A model generated the notes under the pieces. The model was not told the DNA's origin, made no database searches, and saw only the letters and a list, made by a program, of their open reading frames with translations. The position numbers were made by a program, and so were the translations under genes. Of a stretch of 64,000 nucleotides of DNA, positions 20,008 through 30,461 are shown piece by piece (position 1 is the stretch's first letter; the number at the start of each line of letters is the position of its first letter). The stretch comes from Halopseudomonas laoshanensis (GTDB taxonomy: Bacteria > Pseudomonadota > Gammaproteobacteria > Pseudomonadales > Pseudomonadaceae): contig NZ_QOVF01000001.1 in NCBI RefSeq assembly GCF_008365385.1, positions 1 through 64,000 on the forward strand. Direction: 5' to 3'.

Positions 20008-20121
20008 GCCTGAAATTTGTCCACTGCGAAAGGGTTGTCGTCGCTCCCCGATAAAATCTGTTCGATAAAAAAGCCGGCGCATGGCCAGCCTCTCTCTATG
20101 AACAAGTTCTTACCTGAACGC

Positions 20122-20445
20122 CTAGCGCTCCAGATATTGCAACTTGTCTGGTACGCCATCCCATTCTTCGGCATCACTCAGCGCTTCTTTCTTCTCGGCA
20201 ATGTTCGGCCATACTTCCGCCAGTTCGGCGTTCAGCTCGGTGAACTCCTGCATGTCCTCTGGGACTTCGTCTTCCGAGAAGATTGCATTGGCGGGGCATT
20301 CCGGCTCGCAGAGCGCGCAGTCGATGCATTCATCCGGGTGAATTACCAGGAAATTGGGGCCTTCATAAAAGCAGTCGACAGGGCAGACCTCAACGCAATC
20401 GGTGTACTTGCATTTGATGCAGTTGTCGGTAACAACAAAAGTCAT
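20122..20445 (-). CDS. fdxA: Ferredoxin FdxA (7Fe-type)
   Basis: A 107-residue ferredoxin that begins [21 protein letters not shown]. The cysteine spacing is that of Azotobacter-type proteins with one 3Fe-4S and one 4Fe-4S cluster ([17 protein letters not shown] and [12 protein letters not shown]), plus the long C-terminal tail. It serves as a low-potential electron carrier in the cytoplasm. ATG 20445 is the family start; the frame is open 31 codons further upstream without support. It converges on rsmZ and is followed upstream by mutS on the same strand. Confidence 0.96.
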   Translation of the reverse strand: MTFVVTDNCIKCKYTDCVEVCPVDCFYEGPNFLVIHPDECIDCALCEPECPANAIFSEDEVPEDMQEFTELNAELAEVWPNIAEKKEALSDAEEWDGVPDKLQYLER

Positions 20446-20603
20446 GGTCGGGTCTCCATCCGAATCAGGCGGTCGCAAATATGGCGCGAAATATGGCGCG
20501 TAGTCTAGCAGTTTTTCCAGGCCGGTACAGGCTGGCATTAATAATTGCCGATGTTGTCGGCTGTTAGCAGTGGGTTAATGCAAATAGCTATTATTTACCG
20601 ATA

Positions 20604-23180
20604 TCACGCATGTTCGGACTTCCATTGATATAACAGTTCGAGGGCCTGGCGGGGCGTTAATTCATCCGGCTTCAAACCGCGCAATATATCCACCATCGGA
20701 TGCGCAGCGCTGGCGAACAGATCATTTTGCAGGGGAATGTGCCGGGCTTTGCCGCTAGTGCTCGCCTGTTGGCTCAGACTCTGTTGTTCGAGCTGCGCCA
20801 GATGTTCGCGAGCGCGGTCGATAACCGGTTTGGGTACGCCGGCAAGTTGTGCCACCTGCAGCCCGTAGCTCTGGCTGGCAGGCCCCGGCAGTACACTGTG
20901 CAGGAACACGATGCGTTCATTGTGCTCGGTGGCATTCAGGTGCACGTTGGCGACGCCAGGATCGGTGTCGGCCAGACTGGTCAGTTCGAAATAGTGGGTG
21001 GCAAACAGGCTGAAGGCGCGGATCTGACCCAGGTACTCGGCAGCAGACCAGGCCAGCGACAGGCCGTCGAAGGTGCTGGTGCCGCGTCCAACTTCGTCCA
21101 TCAGTACCAGGCTGGCATCGGTAGCGTTGTGCAGGATATTGGCCGTTTCACTCATCTCGACCATGAAGGTCGAACGCCCGCCGGCCAGGTCGTCACTGGA
21201 GCCAATGCGGGTGAAAATGCGATCGACCAGCGACAGCTCCGCTGCCTGAGCGGGCACATAGCTGCCGATATGCGCCAGCAGCACGATCAGTGCGGTCTGG
21301 CGCATGTAAGTTGATTTACCGCCCATGTTCGGGCCAGTGATGATTAGCATCCGGGTGTCCGGATCGAGCAGCAGGTCGTTGGCCACAAAGGGACCGTCCA
21401 GCACCTGTTCCACTACCGGGTGGCGGCCTTGCTGGATATGCATCTGCGAGCCCTCGATAAACTGCGGGCGGCAATAATCCAGCGTGCTGGCGCGCTCACT
21501 CAGGGTCGCCAGCACATCCAGTTCGGCGAGGCTGCTGGCGGTGTCTTGCAGCGCAGCAAGGTCTAGGTTGATACGGTCGATCAGTTCCTCATAAAGCGAC
21601 TTTTCTCTGGCCAGCGCACGGCTGCGTGCTGATAGGGCCTTATCTTCAAAGGTTTTCAGTTCCGGCGTGATAAAGCGTTCGGCGCCCTTGAGCGTCTGCC
21701 GCCGTATGTAGTCCGCCGGGGCCTGGGCCGACTGGCCGCGTGACAGCTCGATAAAGTAGCCGTGCACGCGGTTATAGCCGACCTTCAGGGTGGAGAGACC
21801 GGTGCGCTCGCGCTCGCGGTTTTCCAGGTCGATCAGATACTGGCCGGCGTTCTCGCTGATATTTTGCAGTTCATCCAGTTCTGCATCGTAACCGGGCTTG
21901 ATCACACCGCCATCGCGAATCACTGCCGGCGGGTTTTCTATCACCGCCCGTTCAAGTAGCTCGGCCAGTTCCGGGTAGGTGCCGACCTGCTCAGCCAAGC
22001 GGCGCAGGTGCGCGGTGTCCAACGGCTGCAGCGCGGTTTGCAGGCTGGGCAGGGTAGCCAGCGCATCACGCAGGCGGGCCAGGTCACGAGGACGCGCTGA
22101 GCGCAGTGCAATGCGCGCCAGTATCCGCTCAATGTCGCCGATGCCCTTGAGCACCGGTTGCAGCTCCTCATGGTAGTGCTGTTCCAGCAGCGTGCTGATG
22201 CTGCCCTGGCGCGATTGCAATACTGCCATATCGCGCAGCGGGCGATTCAGCCAGCGGCACAGCAGGCGGCTACCCATTGCGGTGGCGGTGTGGTCCAGTA
22301 CATCCAGCAAGGTGTTGTCGCGGCCTCCGGACAGGTTGCAATCGATTTCCAGATTGCGTCGGCTGGCGCTGTCGATAATGACGCTGTCTTCGAATCGTTC
22401 CAGCGTCAGGGCGCGAATATGCGGCAGGGCGGTGCGCTGGGTTTCCTTGGCGTAGTTCATCAGCGCACCGGCGGCGCCCAGGCCCAGCTTCAGATCCTGA
22501 CAGCCAAAGCCGACCAGATCCTTGGTACCGAATTGTTGCGTCAGTGATTTGAATGCACTGTCGCGATCAAACTCCCAGGGTGCGCGGCGACGTACCGCGC
22601 GGCGGCGCTCGATCGGCGTGTTGCTTTCCCAGTCGTCGGGGATCAGCAATTCAGCAGGCGCCAGACGCTCCAGTTCGCCGAGCAGGGTTTCCCAGCCAGC
22701 CAGCTCCATGACGCAGAAACGCCCGCTGTTGATATCCAGCGTGGCCAGGCCAAAGCCGCGTTCGCTGCCGACCAATGCTGCCAGCAGGTTGTCGCGCCGT
22801 TCATCGAGCAAGGCTTCATCGCTGACGGTGCCGGGCGTGAGTATGCGAACTACCTGGCGTTCTACCGGTCCCTTGCTGGTGGCCGGATCACCGATCTGTT
22901 CGCAGATCGCCACTGATTCGCCCAGCTTGACCAGCCTGGCGAGGTAGCCTTCGGCGGCATGGTAGGGGATACCGGCCATTGGAATGGGTTGCCCACCTGA
23001 CTGTCCGCGGGCGGTCAGGGTAATATCCAGCAGTCTAGCGGCCTTTTTCGCATCGTCGAAAAACAGCTCGTAGAAATCGCCCATGCGATAGAACAGCAAC
23101 TGCTCGGGATGATGCTGTTTGAGCCCAAAATATTGTTGCATCATGGGTGTGTGGCTGGCGGATTTCTCGGCGCGGCTCAT
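20604..23180 (-). CDS. mutS: DNA mismatch repair protein MutS
   Basis: The 858-residue mismatch sensor has the N-terminal mismatch-binding motif with Phe-x-Glu (MGDFYELFF), the connector and lever domains, and a complete ABC-type ATPase: Walker [14 protein letters not shown], the STFMVEM segment, Walker B ([12 protein letters not shown]) and the ATHYFEL switch. It acts with MutL to start methyl- or strand-directed repair. The start at 23180 has AGGGAA upstream. A much longer open frame continues to 23522, but that part is antisense to pncC and is rejected. Confidence 0.97.
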   Translation of the reverse strand: MSRAEKSASHTPMMQQYFGLKQHHPEQLLFYRMGDFYELFFDDAKKAARLLDITLTARGQSGGQPIPMAGIPYHAAEGYLARLVKLGESVAICEQIGDPATSKGPVERQVVRILTPGTVSDEALLDERRDNLLAALVGSERGFGLATLDINSGRFCVMELAGWETLLGELERLAPAELLIPDDWESNTPIERRRAVRRRAPWEFDRDSAFKSLTQQFGTKDLVGFGCQDLKLGLGAAGALMNYAKETQRTALPHIRALTLERFEDSVIIDSASRRNLEIDCNLSGGRDNTLLDVLDHTATAMGSRLLCRWLNRPLRDMAVLQSRQGSISTLLEQHYHEELQPVLKGIGDIERILARIALRSARPRDLARLRDALATLPSLQTALQPLDTAHLRRLAEQVGTYPELAELLERAVIENPPAVIRDGGVIKPGYDAELDELQNISENAGQYLIDLENRERERTGLSTLKVGYNRVHGYFIELSRGQSAQAPADYIRRQTLKGAERFITPELKTFEDKALSARSRALAREKSLYEELIDRINLDLAALQDTASSLAELDVLATLSERASTLDYCRPQFIEGSQMHIQQGRHPVVEQVLDGPFVANDLLLDPDTRMLIITGPNMGGKSTYMRQTALIVLLAHIGSYVPAQAAELSLVDRIFTRIGSSDDLAGGRSTFMVEMSETANILHNATDASLVLMDEVGRGTSTFDGLSLAWSAAEYLGQIRAFSLFATHYFELTSLADTDPGVANVHLNATEHNERIVFLHSVLPGPASQSYGLQVAQLAGVPKPVIDRAREHLAQLEQQSLSQQASTSGKARHIPLQNDLFASAAHPMVDILRGLKPDELTPRQALELLYQWKSEHA

Positions 23181-23291
23181 GCAATTCCCTGGTCTGTGGT
23201 GGGCATAGGTATATAGATGGTCGAACAACTGGCCGCCTAGTCTACGCAAAGCGTGGCCAGCTTTTAAGCGCAAAATTACGAGGTAGATGGC

Positions 23292-23813
23292 ATGTCTCAG
23301 TATGACCCGTTGATCGACTCCGCTGCGGCCCGCCTGGGTAATGCATTGCGGCGTGAAGGGTTGTTGGTAACGGCGGCGGAATCCTGCACTGGCGGTGGCA
23401 TCTGTGAGGCCATAACGCGAGTCAGCGGCAGCTCGGCGTGGTTTCACAGCGGCTTTGTCACCTACGCCAATCACAGCAAGGCACGTTGGTTGAACGTCAG
23501 CGAAGCAGATCTGGCAGCGCATGGCGCAGTCAGCGAGCCGGTGGTCAGAGCCATGGCCCTGGGCGCGCTGGAGGCGGCTGAGGCTGATCTGGCAGTAGCG
23601 GTCAGCGGCATCGCCGGCCCCGATGGCGGCTCGCCCGACAAGCCGGTCGGTACTGTCTGGTTTGCCTGGACGTCAAAGGGCGGCGAGACGCTGAGCCTGT
23701 GCAAGCGGTTGCAGGGAAGCCGCCGTGAGGTACGTGCGCAAACCGTACTGCACGCGCTAGAGGGGCTGCTCAAGTTGATCGAACGACGTGCTGTGCGCCA
23801 GTCCTCAGGTTAA
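23292..23813 (+). CDS. pncC: CinA C-terminal domain protein, nicotinamide-nucleotide amidohydrolase (PncC)
   Basis: The single-domain 173-residue protein matches the CinA C-terminal/PncC family, which hydrolyses NMN to nicotinate mononucleotide in pyridine nucleotide recycling. Conserved blocks are [22 protein letters not shown] near residue 30, the FVTYANHSK segment and [21 protein letters not shown] near residue 110. ACGAGG precedes the ATG. It is divergent from mutS and upstream of recA, the usual pncC-recA-recX order. Confidence 0.93.
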   Translation: MSQYDPLIDSAAARLGNALRREGLLVTAAESCTGGGICEAITRVSGSSAWFHSGFVTYANHSKARWLNVSEADLAAHGAVSEPVVRAMALGALEAAEADLAVAVSGIAGPDGGSPDKPVGTVWFAWTSKGGETLSLCKRLQGSRREVRAQTVLHALEGLLKLIERRAVRQSSG

Positions 23814-23853
23814 CGAAACAAGGGGTAGGCGGCGGCAAACTTCTGTGGAATAA

Positions 23854-23873
23854 TACTGACCATATATACAGTA
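23854..23873 (+). promoter_or_regulatory. LexA (SOS) box of recA
   Basis: TACTGACCATATATACAGTA is a CTG-N10-CAG operator with an AT-rich core and fits the gammaproteobacterial LexA consensus except for two bases in the left half. It is 87 bases before the recA start codon, so recA induction after DNA damage is expected. Confidence 0.93.
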
Positions 23874-23959
23874 GTTTTAGCAGAAGCTATTACCGCAGCT
23901 ATTACAGACATTATCGTTGACCGAGCGCGCAGGCGCCCGCTACACCAAGAGGATGCACA

Positions 23960-25006
23960 ATGGACGACAACAAGAAGAAGGCGCTTACTGCGGCTTTGAG
24001 TCAGATTGAACGTCAGTTTGGCAAGGGCGCGGTGATGCGCATGGGCGACCATGAGCGTATGGCCATTCCGTCGATTTCCACTGGCTCGCTGGGTCTGGAT
24101 ATCGCGTTGGGTCTGGGCGGTTTGCCCAAGGGCCGTGTAGTCGAAATCTACGGCCCGGAATCCTCGGGTAAGACCACGCTGACCTTGTCTGTTATTGCCC
24201 AGGCGCAAAAGCAGGGCGCCACCTGCGCCTTCGTCGATGCCGAGCATGCACTCGATCCCGAATACGCGGCCAAGTTGGGCGTCAACGTCGATGACCTGCT
24301 GGTTTCCCAGCCGGACACCGGTGAGCAGGCGCTGGAAATTACCGACATGCTGGTACGCTCCAATGCGGTTGACGTGATCATTATCGACTCGGTTGCTGCC
24401 CTGGTGCCCAAGGCTGAAATCGAAGGCGAGATGGGTGACCACCACGTTGGCGTGCAGGCTCGTTTGATGTCCCAGGCGCTGCGCAAGATCACCGGTAACA
24501 TCAAGAATGCCAACTGTCTGGTGATCTTCATTAACCAGATCCGTATGAAGATCGGCGTGATGTTCGGTAATCCGGAGACCACTACCGGTGGTAACGCACT
24601 GAAATTCTACTCTTCTGTCCGTCTGGATATCCGCCGCACCGGCGCGGTGAAGGAAGGCGATGAAGTGGTCGGTAGTGAAACCCGCGTCAAGGTGGTCAAG
24701 AACAAGGTGGCCCCACCGTTCCGCCAGGCCGAGTTCCAGATTCTGTACGGCTCGGGCATCTACCATAATGCCGAGATCATCGATTTGGGTGTACAGATCG
24801 GCGAGATCGAAAAAGCCGGTGCCTGGTACAGCTACAAGGGCAGCAAGATCGGTCAGGGCAAGGCTAACGCCGCCAAGTACATGGAAGAGAATCAGGCGAT
24901 TGCTGACGAGATCGAGAAGGCCATTCGCGACAAGCTGCTGCCCAAGCCGACCAACCCCAAGGCCGCTGCCGCTGCTGAAGCCAGTGCTGATGCTGCTGCC
25001 GAGTAA
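23960..25006 (+). CDS. recA: Recombinase RecA
   Basis: The 348-residue DNA strand-exchange ATPase and co-protease for LexA cleavage has Walker [10 protein letters not shown], the MAW/loop regions ([33 protein letters not shown]) and an acidic, Ala-rich C-terminal tail that modulates DNA binding. AAGAGGA precedes the ATG. It is preceded by a LexA box and followed 11 bases later by recX. Confidence 0.99.
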   Translation: MDDNKKKALTAALSQIERQFGKGAVMRMGDHERMAIPSISTGSLGLDIALGLGGLPKGRVVEIYGPESSGKTTLTLSVIAQAQKQGATCAFVDAEHALDPEYAAKLGVNVDDLLVSQPDTGEQALEITDMLVRSNAVDVIIIDSVAALVPKAEIEGEMGDHHVGVQARLMSQALRKITGNIKNANCLVIFINQIRMKIGVMFGNPETTTGGNALKFYSSVRLDIRRTGAVKEGDEVVGSETRVKVVKNKVAPPFRQAEFQILYGSGIYHNAEIIDLGVQIGEIEKAGAWYSYKGSKIGQGKANAAKYMEENQAIADEIEKAIRDKLLPKPTNPKAAAAAEASADAAAE

Positions 25007-25017
25007 GCTGCTAAGGC

Positions 25018-25461
25018 ATGTTCGGTCGCACGCAGTTGGAGACGCCTCAGGCAGCACGCCGTACAGCACTGGATTTGCTCGCGCGGCGTGAGCACAGCCG
25101 CCGTGAAATGCTGCGCAAATTGCAGCAGCGCGGCGCGTCCCCGGCGGTGTGTGAAGCGACGCTGGATCAGCTTGAGGAAGATGGCCTGCTCAGCGATGAG
25201 CGCTTCTGCGAAGCCTACATCCATGCGCGAAGTCAGCGCGGCATAGGACCCCAGCGGTTACGTGAAGAATTGCGTGAGCGTGGGGTCGCCGAGCATCTGG
25301 TCGAGCGTTATCTGCAAGCGGTTCAGTGGGATTGGACGGAGAGTGCCGAGCAGGTATTTGCCAAGCGCTTCCCCGAAGGCCCAGCGCAGGACCTTAAGGA
25401 ACGCGCCAAACAGTTGCGCTTTATGCAGTATCGCGGCTTTCCTGATTTTCCTCTCGATTGA
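25018..25461 (+). CDS. recX: Regulatory protein RecX
   Basis: A 147-residue helical protein that caps RecA filaments and restrains recombinase activity. The RecX repeats are visible (RTALDLLARREHSRREMLRKL, LEEDGLLSDERFCEAYIHARSQRGIGPQRLREEL). It follows recA in the same operon. The last 41 bases overlap the 3' end of the convergent LOG gene. Confidence 0.95.
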   Translation: MFGRTQLETPQAARRTALDLLARREHSRREMLRKLQQRGASPAVCEATLDQLEEDGLLSDERFCEAYIHARSQRGIGPQRLREELRERGVAEHLVERYLQAVQWDWTESAEQVFAKRFPEGPAQDLKERAKQLRFMQYRGFPDFPLD

Positions 25462-26506
25462 TAAAGTCGATCAAAGCCCGTAACCGACCATGGTCTCGCC
25501 CGTTGAAGGGAAAGCTCAGACGCGGTAGTGCGCACAACTCCGGTTCTTCCTCCCCGGTCGCGCAAGCGTCCTGATTGAAACTGCCATTGCGTGATAGCGC
25601 TGAGAATTCTTGACTGATCTGCGTCATGGCCTGTTCGTTGAGTGGCCGATGCATGCGCAGCAGATAACGTCCCTTGCTCCACCGGGCGGAGTGATAGTTG
25701 CTGTAAAAGCGCAATATCTCCTGCATCGCGTCTTGCGGTGAGTGGGCCAGTTTCATCAGGTTGAAGTCGCTTTCATGGATATACTCATGATCGCTCAGCT
25801 GTTCGCGGAAGAACTGCAAGAGTCCTTCCCAGTAGGTCCCTTCCTCCACATCCAGCAGCACTATCGGCACCATTGGGCTTTTGCCGGTCTGGACCAGGGT
25901 CAGCACCTCCAGCGTTTCATCCAGCGTGCCGAAGCCGCCAGGGCAGAGGATCAGCGCATCGGCCTCCTTGACGAAGAACAGCTTGCGCAAAAAGAAGAAC
26001 TTGAACGGCAGGTCGTGATCGGTGTTGTGCACCACATCATTCGAGCGTTGCTCAAAGGGCAGGGTGATGTTGAACCCCAAACTGTTATCCAGACCGGCGC
26101 CCTGATGTGCGGCGGCCATGATGCCGCCACCAGCGCCGGTAATGGTCATATAGTCGTGCCGAGACAGCATACTGCCCATCTCCCGGGCCAGGGAGTAGAT
26201 ACGGCTGTCAGCGTGGGTACGGGCCGAGCCAAACACAGTGACCTTGCGGCGGCGCTTGAATAGCTCCAGCCGGGCAAAGGCCTGCTCCAGCTCGCGGATG
26301 GTTTGCAGCATGATCTTGGCGTCCCAACGGTTGCGGTCGGCCTGTGCCATGCGGATAACGTCGAGAATCATGTCACGGTACAGCGCGGCATTTTCGCTCT
26401 TGCCCGCGCTCATCTCGATCAGCTCATCGACCTTCTGCTGAAGGCCGCTGCCGCCGGTTTGCCAATGACGGCTAAGATAATCTACGGGGTCCAGTTCATC
26501 GCTCAT
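25421..26506 (-). CDS. LOG family protein (Rossmann-fold nucleotide-binding, PGGxGTxxE)
   Basis: A 361-residue member of the LOG/lysine-decarboxylase-like family, with the phosphoribohydrolase motif PGGFGTLDE near residue 200 and the GAGGGIMAAAHQGA loop near 130. Smaller LOG proteins cleave cytokinin-type nucleotides and the larger PpnN cleaves purine nucleotides; this longer form has N- and C-terminal extensions of unknown role. It sits between recX and the beta-CASP gene as in P. aeruginosa (PA3615 region). Its 3' end overlaps recX, a convergent overlap. Confidence 0.88.
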   Translation of the reverse strand: MSDELDPVDYLSRHWQTGGSGLQQKVDELIEMSAGKSENAALYRDMILDVIRMAQADRNRWDAKIMLQTIRELEQAFARLELFKRRRKVTVFGSARTHADSRIYSLAREMGSMLSRHDYMTITGAGGGIMAAAHQGAGLDNSLGFNITLPFEQRSNDVVHNTDHDLPFKFFFLRKLFFVKEADALILCPGGFGTLDETLEVLTLVQTGKSPMVPIVLLDVEEGTYWEGLLQFFREQLSDHEYIHESDFNLMKLAHSPQDAMQEILRFYSNYHSARWSKGRYLLRMHRPLNEQAMTQISQEFSALSRNGSFNQDACATGEEEPELCALPRLSFPFNGRDHGRLRALIDFINREENQESRDTA

Positions 26507-26530
26507 CTATTGCTCTCTTGTTAGCGGGCA

Positions 26531-27934
26531 TCAAAATGCAATCTGCTCGCCGGGTTCGGGGATATTCGCCTGCCAGCCCAGTCGGGCTTTGATTGCTGCA
26601 GCCAGCAGTTGGCTTTTCTCCAGTTCGCCATGTACCAGATAAATCTCCGGACTGCGCTCGAACTGACTGAGCCAGTCTATAAGCTGCGATTGCCCGGCAT
26701 GTGCGGAAAACCCTCCAAGGGTATGCAGTTGAGCTTTGACAGCCAGGCTCTGATGCACAATGCGCACCTGCTTTTCGCCATCGACCAGTCTGCGTCCCAG
26801 CGTGCCCTTTGCTTGAAAGCCGGGGAATACCACATGGCAGTTGTCGCGCCACAGATTGTGTTTGAAATGATGAACGATGCGCCCACCATTGCACATGCCC
26901 GCGCCGGCGATAATGATTGCCCCGCTACCAATGCGGTTGATGGCTATCGATTCATCGGGAGTTGGCGTACATCTGAGAATGGGTAACCAGTGTTTCAAAT
27001 CACCCTTGCCGTGCTGCTCGATGGCGGTTTTATCATCGTGATTGAATTGTTGGTGGTAGCGATCGTAAATTGCAGTAGCGGCGATGGCCATGGGGCTGTC
27101 CAGAAACACTACCTGCTGTTTCAGCGAGCCTTCCTGATAGAACTTGCCCAGGTAATACAGCAGCTCTTGGGTGCGCCCTACCGCAAAGGCCGGAAAAAGC
27201 ACATTGCCGCCGGCCTCGAAAGCGTCTTTGAGTATGCTCTTCAGTTCATCCAGTGTGTCCTCAAGCGGACGGTGGTCACGGTCACCATAAGTTGATTCCA
27301 TCAGCAGCAGATCGGCTTCGCGGATAACGCTGGGATCGTGCAGCAGCGGTGAACAGCTGTTACCCAGATCGCCGGAAAATACCAGCCGGCGCATCAGGTT
27401 GTGCGGCTCATGAATCAGCATTTCGACGATGGCCGACCCGAGAATATGCCCGGCTTCATGGAAGCGCAGCTCTATCCCCTGGGTGATCTCGGTGGGTTGT
27501 TCGTGCTCAAGCGTCTGGCACTGACCAAGAATACGGTCGACGTCGGTTTGCGTGTACAGCGGCTCAAGCAATGCCTTGCCTGCGCGCTGACGCCAGCGGT
27601 TTTCCCATTCGGTGTCGCGTTCCTGCAAGCCCGCGGCATCCTTGAGCATCAGTTCCAGCAGGGACCGGCTGGCCGGCGTCAGATAAACGGAGCCCCGGTA
27701 ACCCTCGGCGGCAAGCTTGGGCAGCAAGCCAGAATGGTCCAGATGCGCGTGGGAAATAACCACCGCATCCAGGCTGCTCGGATCGAAGGGAAAGCGGTTG
27801 CGGTTGTGTGCTTCGTCGCGGCGAAAGCCCTGCGTCATGCCGCACTCAAGCAACACCTTGCGGCCATTGGCGTCAATCAGGTAACAGGATCCGGTAACTT
27901 GCTGTACTGCGCCGTGAAAGGTCAGAAGAGCCAT
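26531..27934 (-). CDS. Beta-CASP metallo-beta-lactamase family RNA-processing exonuclease
   Basis: The 467-residue protein combines a metallo-beta-lactamase core (HAHLDHSGLLPKL, the HxHxDH zinc motif near residue 60; a GHILGSA motif; a further conserved SGDLG) with the beta-CASP and C-terminal KH-motif regions (SAHAGQSQLIDWL, LVHGE). Such proteins are predicted RNA endo/exonucleases related to CPSF73. ATG 27934 is used; a GTG at 27943 is an alternative. It lies 24 bases upstream of the LOG gene on the same strand, so the two are probably cotranscribed. Confidence 0.88.
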   Translation of the reverse strand: MALLTFHGAVQQVTGSCYLIDANGRKVLLECGMTQGFRRDEAHNRNRFPFDPSSLDAVVISHAHLDHSGLLPKLAAEGYRGSVYLTPASRSLLELMLKDAAGLQERDTEWENRWRQRAGKALLEPLYTQTDVDRILGQCQTLEHEQPTEITQGIELRFHEAGHILGSAIVEMLIHEPHNLMRRLVFSGDLGNSCSPLLHDPSVIREADLLLMESTYGDRDHRPLEDTLDELKSILKDAFEAGGNVLFPAFAVGRTQELLYYLGKFYQEGSLKQQVVFLDSPMAIAATAIYDRYHQQFNHDDKTAIEQHGKGDLKHWLPILRCTPTPDESIAINRIGSGAIIIAGAGMCNGGRIVHHFKHNLWRDNCHVVFPGFQAKGTLGRRLVDGEKQVRIVHQSLAVKAQLHTLGGFSAHAGQSQLIDWLSQFERSPEIYLVHGELEKSQLLAAAIKARLGWQANIPEPGEQIAF

Positions 27935-28004
27935 GGGACGCACCTGTGCTATGAAAAGCCCATTATGCCAAGGTCAGGCAAACGGACTTTTGATATGCAT
28001 CAGT

Positions 28005-28403
28005 TTATAGCGCCTGGCAGTGCTCCGCCACAAAGCTCTGGGTCAGCACCGGGCGGCTCGAGCCGGTGACCGAAAAATGGTAGGTCAGGGTGGCGCCCAT
28101 ATCCATCAAACGGCGGAAGCGCTGATCGGCACACACGCTGGCCTGTAACTGCGTACGCACCACCAGCGGGTCGCGCTGCAACTGCTCGGCGTAACCCTGG
28201 TTGACGGAAAGATGATTGATCAGCTCGGTGCCTTCGCTGCTATAGCCTTCATCGACGATATTGTCGTTGATGGTCCGGGGCGCGCCTTCACTGCTCTGCT
28301 CTGCTACCTGCTTGAGGGTATCCTGCAGCCGCGACTCGCGAAGCGAAACGGCGTGACTAGGCAGGGCGATGCATAAAACGACAAGTAAGGACAACCAACG
28401 CAT
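28005..28403 (-). CDS. PA3611-like secreted protein (QSregVF family)
   Basis: A 132-residue protein with a clear signal peptide (MRWLSLLVVLCIALPSHA) and a small mature domain starting VSLRESRLQDTL. It resembles the quorum-sensing-regulated protein PA3611 of P. aeruginosa, which lies in the same neighbourhood between recA and the ErdR gene. Two Cys residues in the mature part (SVCADQRF and AEHCQAL) could form a disulfide in the periplasm. GGAGAG lies seven bases before ATG 28403; a longer frame to 28487 has no support. Function unknown. Confidence 0.75.
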   Translation of the reverse strand: MRWLSLLVVLCIALPSHAVSLRESRLQDTLKQVAEQSSEGAPRTINDNIVDEGYSSEGTELINHLSVNQGYAEQLQRDPLVVRTQLQASVCADQRFRRLMDMGATLTYHFSVTGSSRPVLTQSFVAEHCQAL

Positions 28404-28593
28404 GGAATTCTCTCCAACAATAATAGTGTCACGAACTTCGACCATGGCTCCTCGTACTGGTTCGTAATGGTTAACGTTGTTTCGCAACGAGCCGATAGTT
28501 GAGCGGTCGATGGACCGTGAGTAAATGGAACGTGAGTAAGTGTGGCAAAATGCCTGTGGTCATCATGACCTGCATTTAACCCAAAGGTTTCCC

Positions 28594-29397
28594 GTGTCAG
28601 CCAAATCCCCCCATGCTGTTGAGCGCCTCAGGGCCGAATTGAAATCCGCATCCACCCGGCCGTTCAAGGCCAGGGGCGCCAAGTTGCGGCGCTGCGTTGG
28701 CTGCCTGCAGGCAGCCCATGCGTGCGTCTGTAGCTGGCGGCCGTTACTCGATAGCAAGGTTGGATTCTGCCTGATCATGCATGCGATGGAGCCGCTCAAG
28801 CCGACCAACACCGGACGCCTGATCGCCGACTGTATCACCGATACCCATGCCTTTGTCTGGTCGCGTACCAGCGTCGATCCAGCATTGCTTGAATTGCTCG
28901 CCGATCCGCAATGGCAGCCCTATGTGGTTTTCCCCGCCGAATACGCGCATAACGGCCAGCCGGTAGCGACCGGTATTGAGCTGCGGGAGGGTAAACGGCC
29001 GTTGCTGATTATTCTGGATGCGACCTGGACACAGGCGCGCAAGATGTTCCGCAAGAGCCCCTGGCTGGATGAATTTCCGGTGCTGAGTTTGCAGACCGAG
29101 CAGTTGTCGAGATATCGGCTGCGGCGCTCTACCCGTGAAGAACACTTGTGTACCGTTGAAGTGGCGACGGCGTGCCTGGGGCTGGCCGGGGAGGATGGGA
29201 CGGCGAACCTGCTGAACGACTATTTTGACGTATTTACCGACGCTTATCTGGCATCGCGCGGTAACTGGGGCGTGACCGCTGAGCTGCCGTCACGTCAGCG
29301 GCTGGCAAACTACCTGGGCGTATCGGCCGAGGTCAGTGATGGCCCGCAGGCTCCTGCTGCACGGGCGCCAGAGCACGTCGACGCTCCAGGTAAATAG
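28594..29397 (+). CDS. DTW domain protein, probable tRNA-uridine aminocarboxypropyltransferase
   Basis: The protein has an N-terminal zinc-binding cysteine cluster (RRCVGCLQAAHACVC) and the DTW motif LDATWTQARKMFRKSPWL. Family members transfer the 3-amino-3-carboxypropyl group of SAM to a uridine in tRNA (acp3U, YfiP/TapT type). A GTG at 28594 gives MSAKSPHAVERL and 267 residues; the frame is open to another GTG at 28540, so the start is not certain. The last 65 bases overlap the 3' end of the convergent EamA transporter gene. Confidence 0.85.
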   Translation: MSAKSPHAVERLRAELKSASTRPFKARGAKLRRCVGCLQAAHACVCSWRPLLDSKVGFCLIMHAMEPLKPTNTGRLIADCITDTHAFVWSRTSVDPALLELLADPQWQPYVVFPAEYAHNGQPVATGIELREGKRPLLIILDATWTQARKMFRKSPWLDEFPVLSLQTEQLSRYRLRRSTREEHLCTVEVATACLGLAGEDGTANLLNDYFDVFTDAYLASRGNWGVTAELPSRQRLANYLGVSAEVSDGPQAPAARAPEHVDAPGK

Positions 29398-30262
29398 GCA
29401 CCAGCTGCGCGATCAGCATACCGGCCAGCATCAGGCAGCAACCGATAAAGCCGCGCAGGCTAAGGCTTTCTTCCAGGAACAGCCAACCGGCCAGCGCGGC
29501 GAACACCGCTTCCAGGCTGAGAATCACCGCCGCGTGCGAGGCAATGGCATTTTTCTGCGCAACCACTTGCAAGGTAAAGCCCACACCCACCGCCAGCAGG
29601 CCCCCATACAGAATGGCCGGACCGGCCAGCACAATGCCGTCCCAGTTAAAGGTTTCAAACAGCAACGCCATGCTCAGGCTGATGACAGCGCAGACGACAA
29701 ACTGGCAGAAGGCAACGCGCACCGGGTCATAACGGCTAGCCAACGCGCCGACCAGCAGCACGTGCACCGCCCAGCAGGCTGCGCCAGTCAGTTGCAGCCA
29801 GTCACCCGGCGCGACGCTGTAATCGGCGTTGACGCTAAGCAGCAACATACCCACCAACGCCAGCAACGCGCCGCCCCACGTGCCCAGACTGGTGCGCATG
29901 CCAATAAACAAACCGAAAATGGGGACTAGAATGACGTATAGGCCAGTAATAAAGCCGGCGTTGGTCACCGTGGTGAACATCAGCCCGATCTGTTGCAGGT
30001 TGATGCCCAGAGTCAGCATCAAGCCCAGCACCAGGCTACCCAGCAACATGGGTTTGCTAAAGCGGCGTTCGGCATCTTTACCCTGGGGGCTGGCCAGTAA
30101 CACCAGAGGTAGAATTGCCAGCGCACCCAAGGTGAAGCGCAGCCCGGTGTAAAGAAACGGGCCAACATGGTCCATCGCGACGCTTTGTGCGACGAAAGTC
30201 GAACCCCAGATCAGGGCGGTGAGTAACATCAGGGCGTCGGAGCGGTAGGCGCTGGATTTCAT
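29333..30262 (-). CDS. EamA/DMT family transporter
   Basis: This 309-residue protein has ten predicted membrane helices in two EamA repeats (first LLTALIWGSTFVAQSVAM, second WLQLTGAACWAVHVLLVGAL) and a basic C-terminal tail. It belongs to the drug/metabolite transporter superfamily, which mostly exports amino acids or metabolites; the substrate is not evident. The 3' end overlaps the convergent DTW gene by 65 bases, which gives it a Pro/Ala/Gln-rich C-terminus that may be recent. Confidence 0.88.
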   Translation of the reverse strand: MKSSAYRSDALMLLTALIWGSTFVAQSVAMDHVGPFLYTGLRFTLGALAILPLVLLASPQGKDAERRFSKPMLLGSLVLGLMLTLGINLQQIGLMFTTVTNAGFITGLYVILVPIFGLFIGMRTSLGTWGGALLALVGMLLLSVNADYSVAPGDWLQLTGAACWAVHVLLVGALASRYDPVRVAFCQFVVCAVISLSMALLFETFNWDGIVLAGPAILYGGLLAVGVGFTLQVVAQKNAIASHAAVILSLEAVFAALAGWLFLEESLSLRGFIGCCLMLAGMLIAQLVPIYLERRRALAPVQQEPAGHH

Positions 30263-30461
30263 GTCGCGTTCACAGGTGAAATAGGGCGGGCAAAAGGGTG
30301 AAGCGGCGCAGTATGCCTACACCCCGAGACAGAAAACAGATACAGTTGCGCCTGACCTCATTGCAGTTGCCTGGAACTGACTGTGAACTCGCCTAAAGGC
30401 AGAGGTTGACGAAAGAACTTCGCAGCACACAACAATAACATTTGAATCGGGAACGCCAGGT

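Noticed and set aside
20604..23522. MutS reading frame extended by 114 codons upstream of 23180
   Set aside because: The extension is antisense to the intact pncC gene, has no MutS similarity, and the ATG at 23180 has a proper ribosome binding site.
23810..25069. Long antisense frame (419 codons) opposite recA
   Set aside because: Mirror of recA codon usage; low-complexity composition and no ribosome binding site. Similar shadows lie opposite the AGCS gene (1569-2438), the hybrid kinase (33088-34092), the topoisomerase (58488-59441) and the MDR gene (61568-62557).
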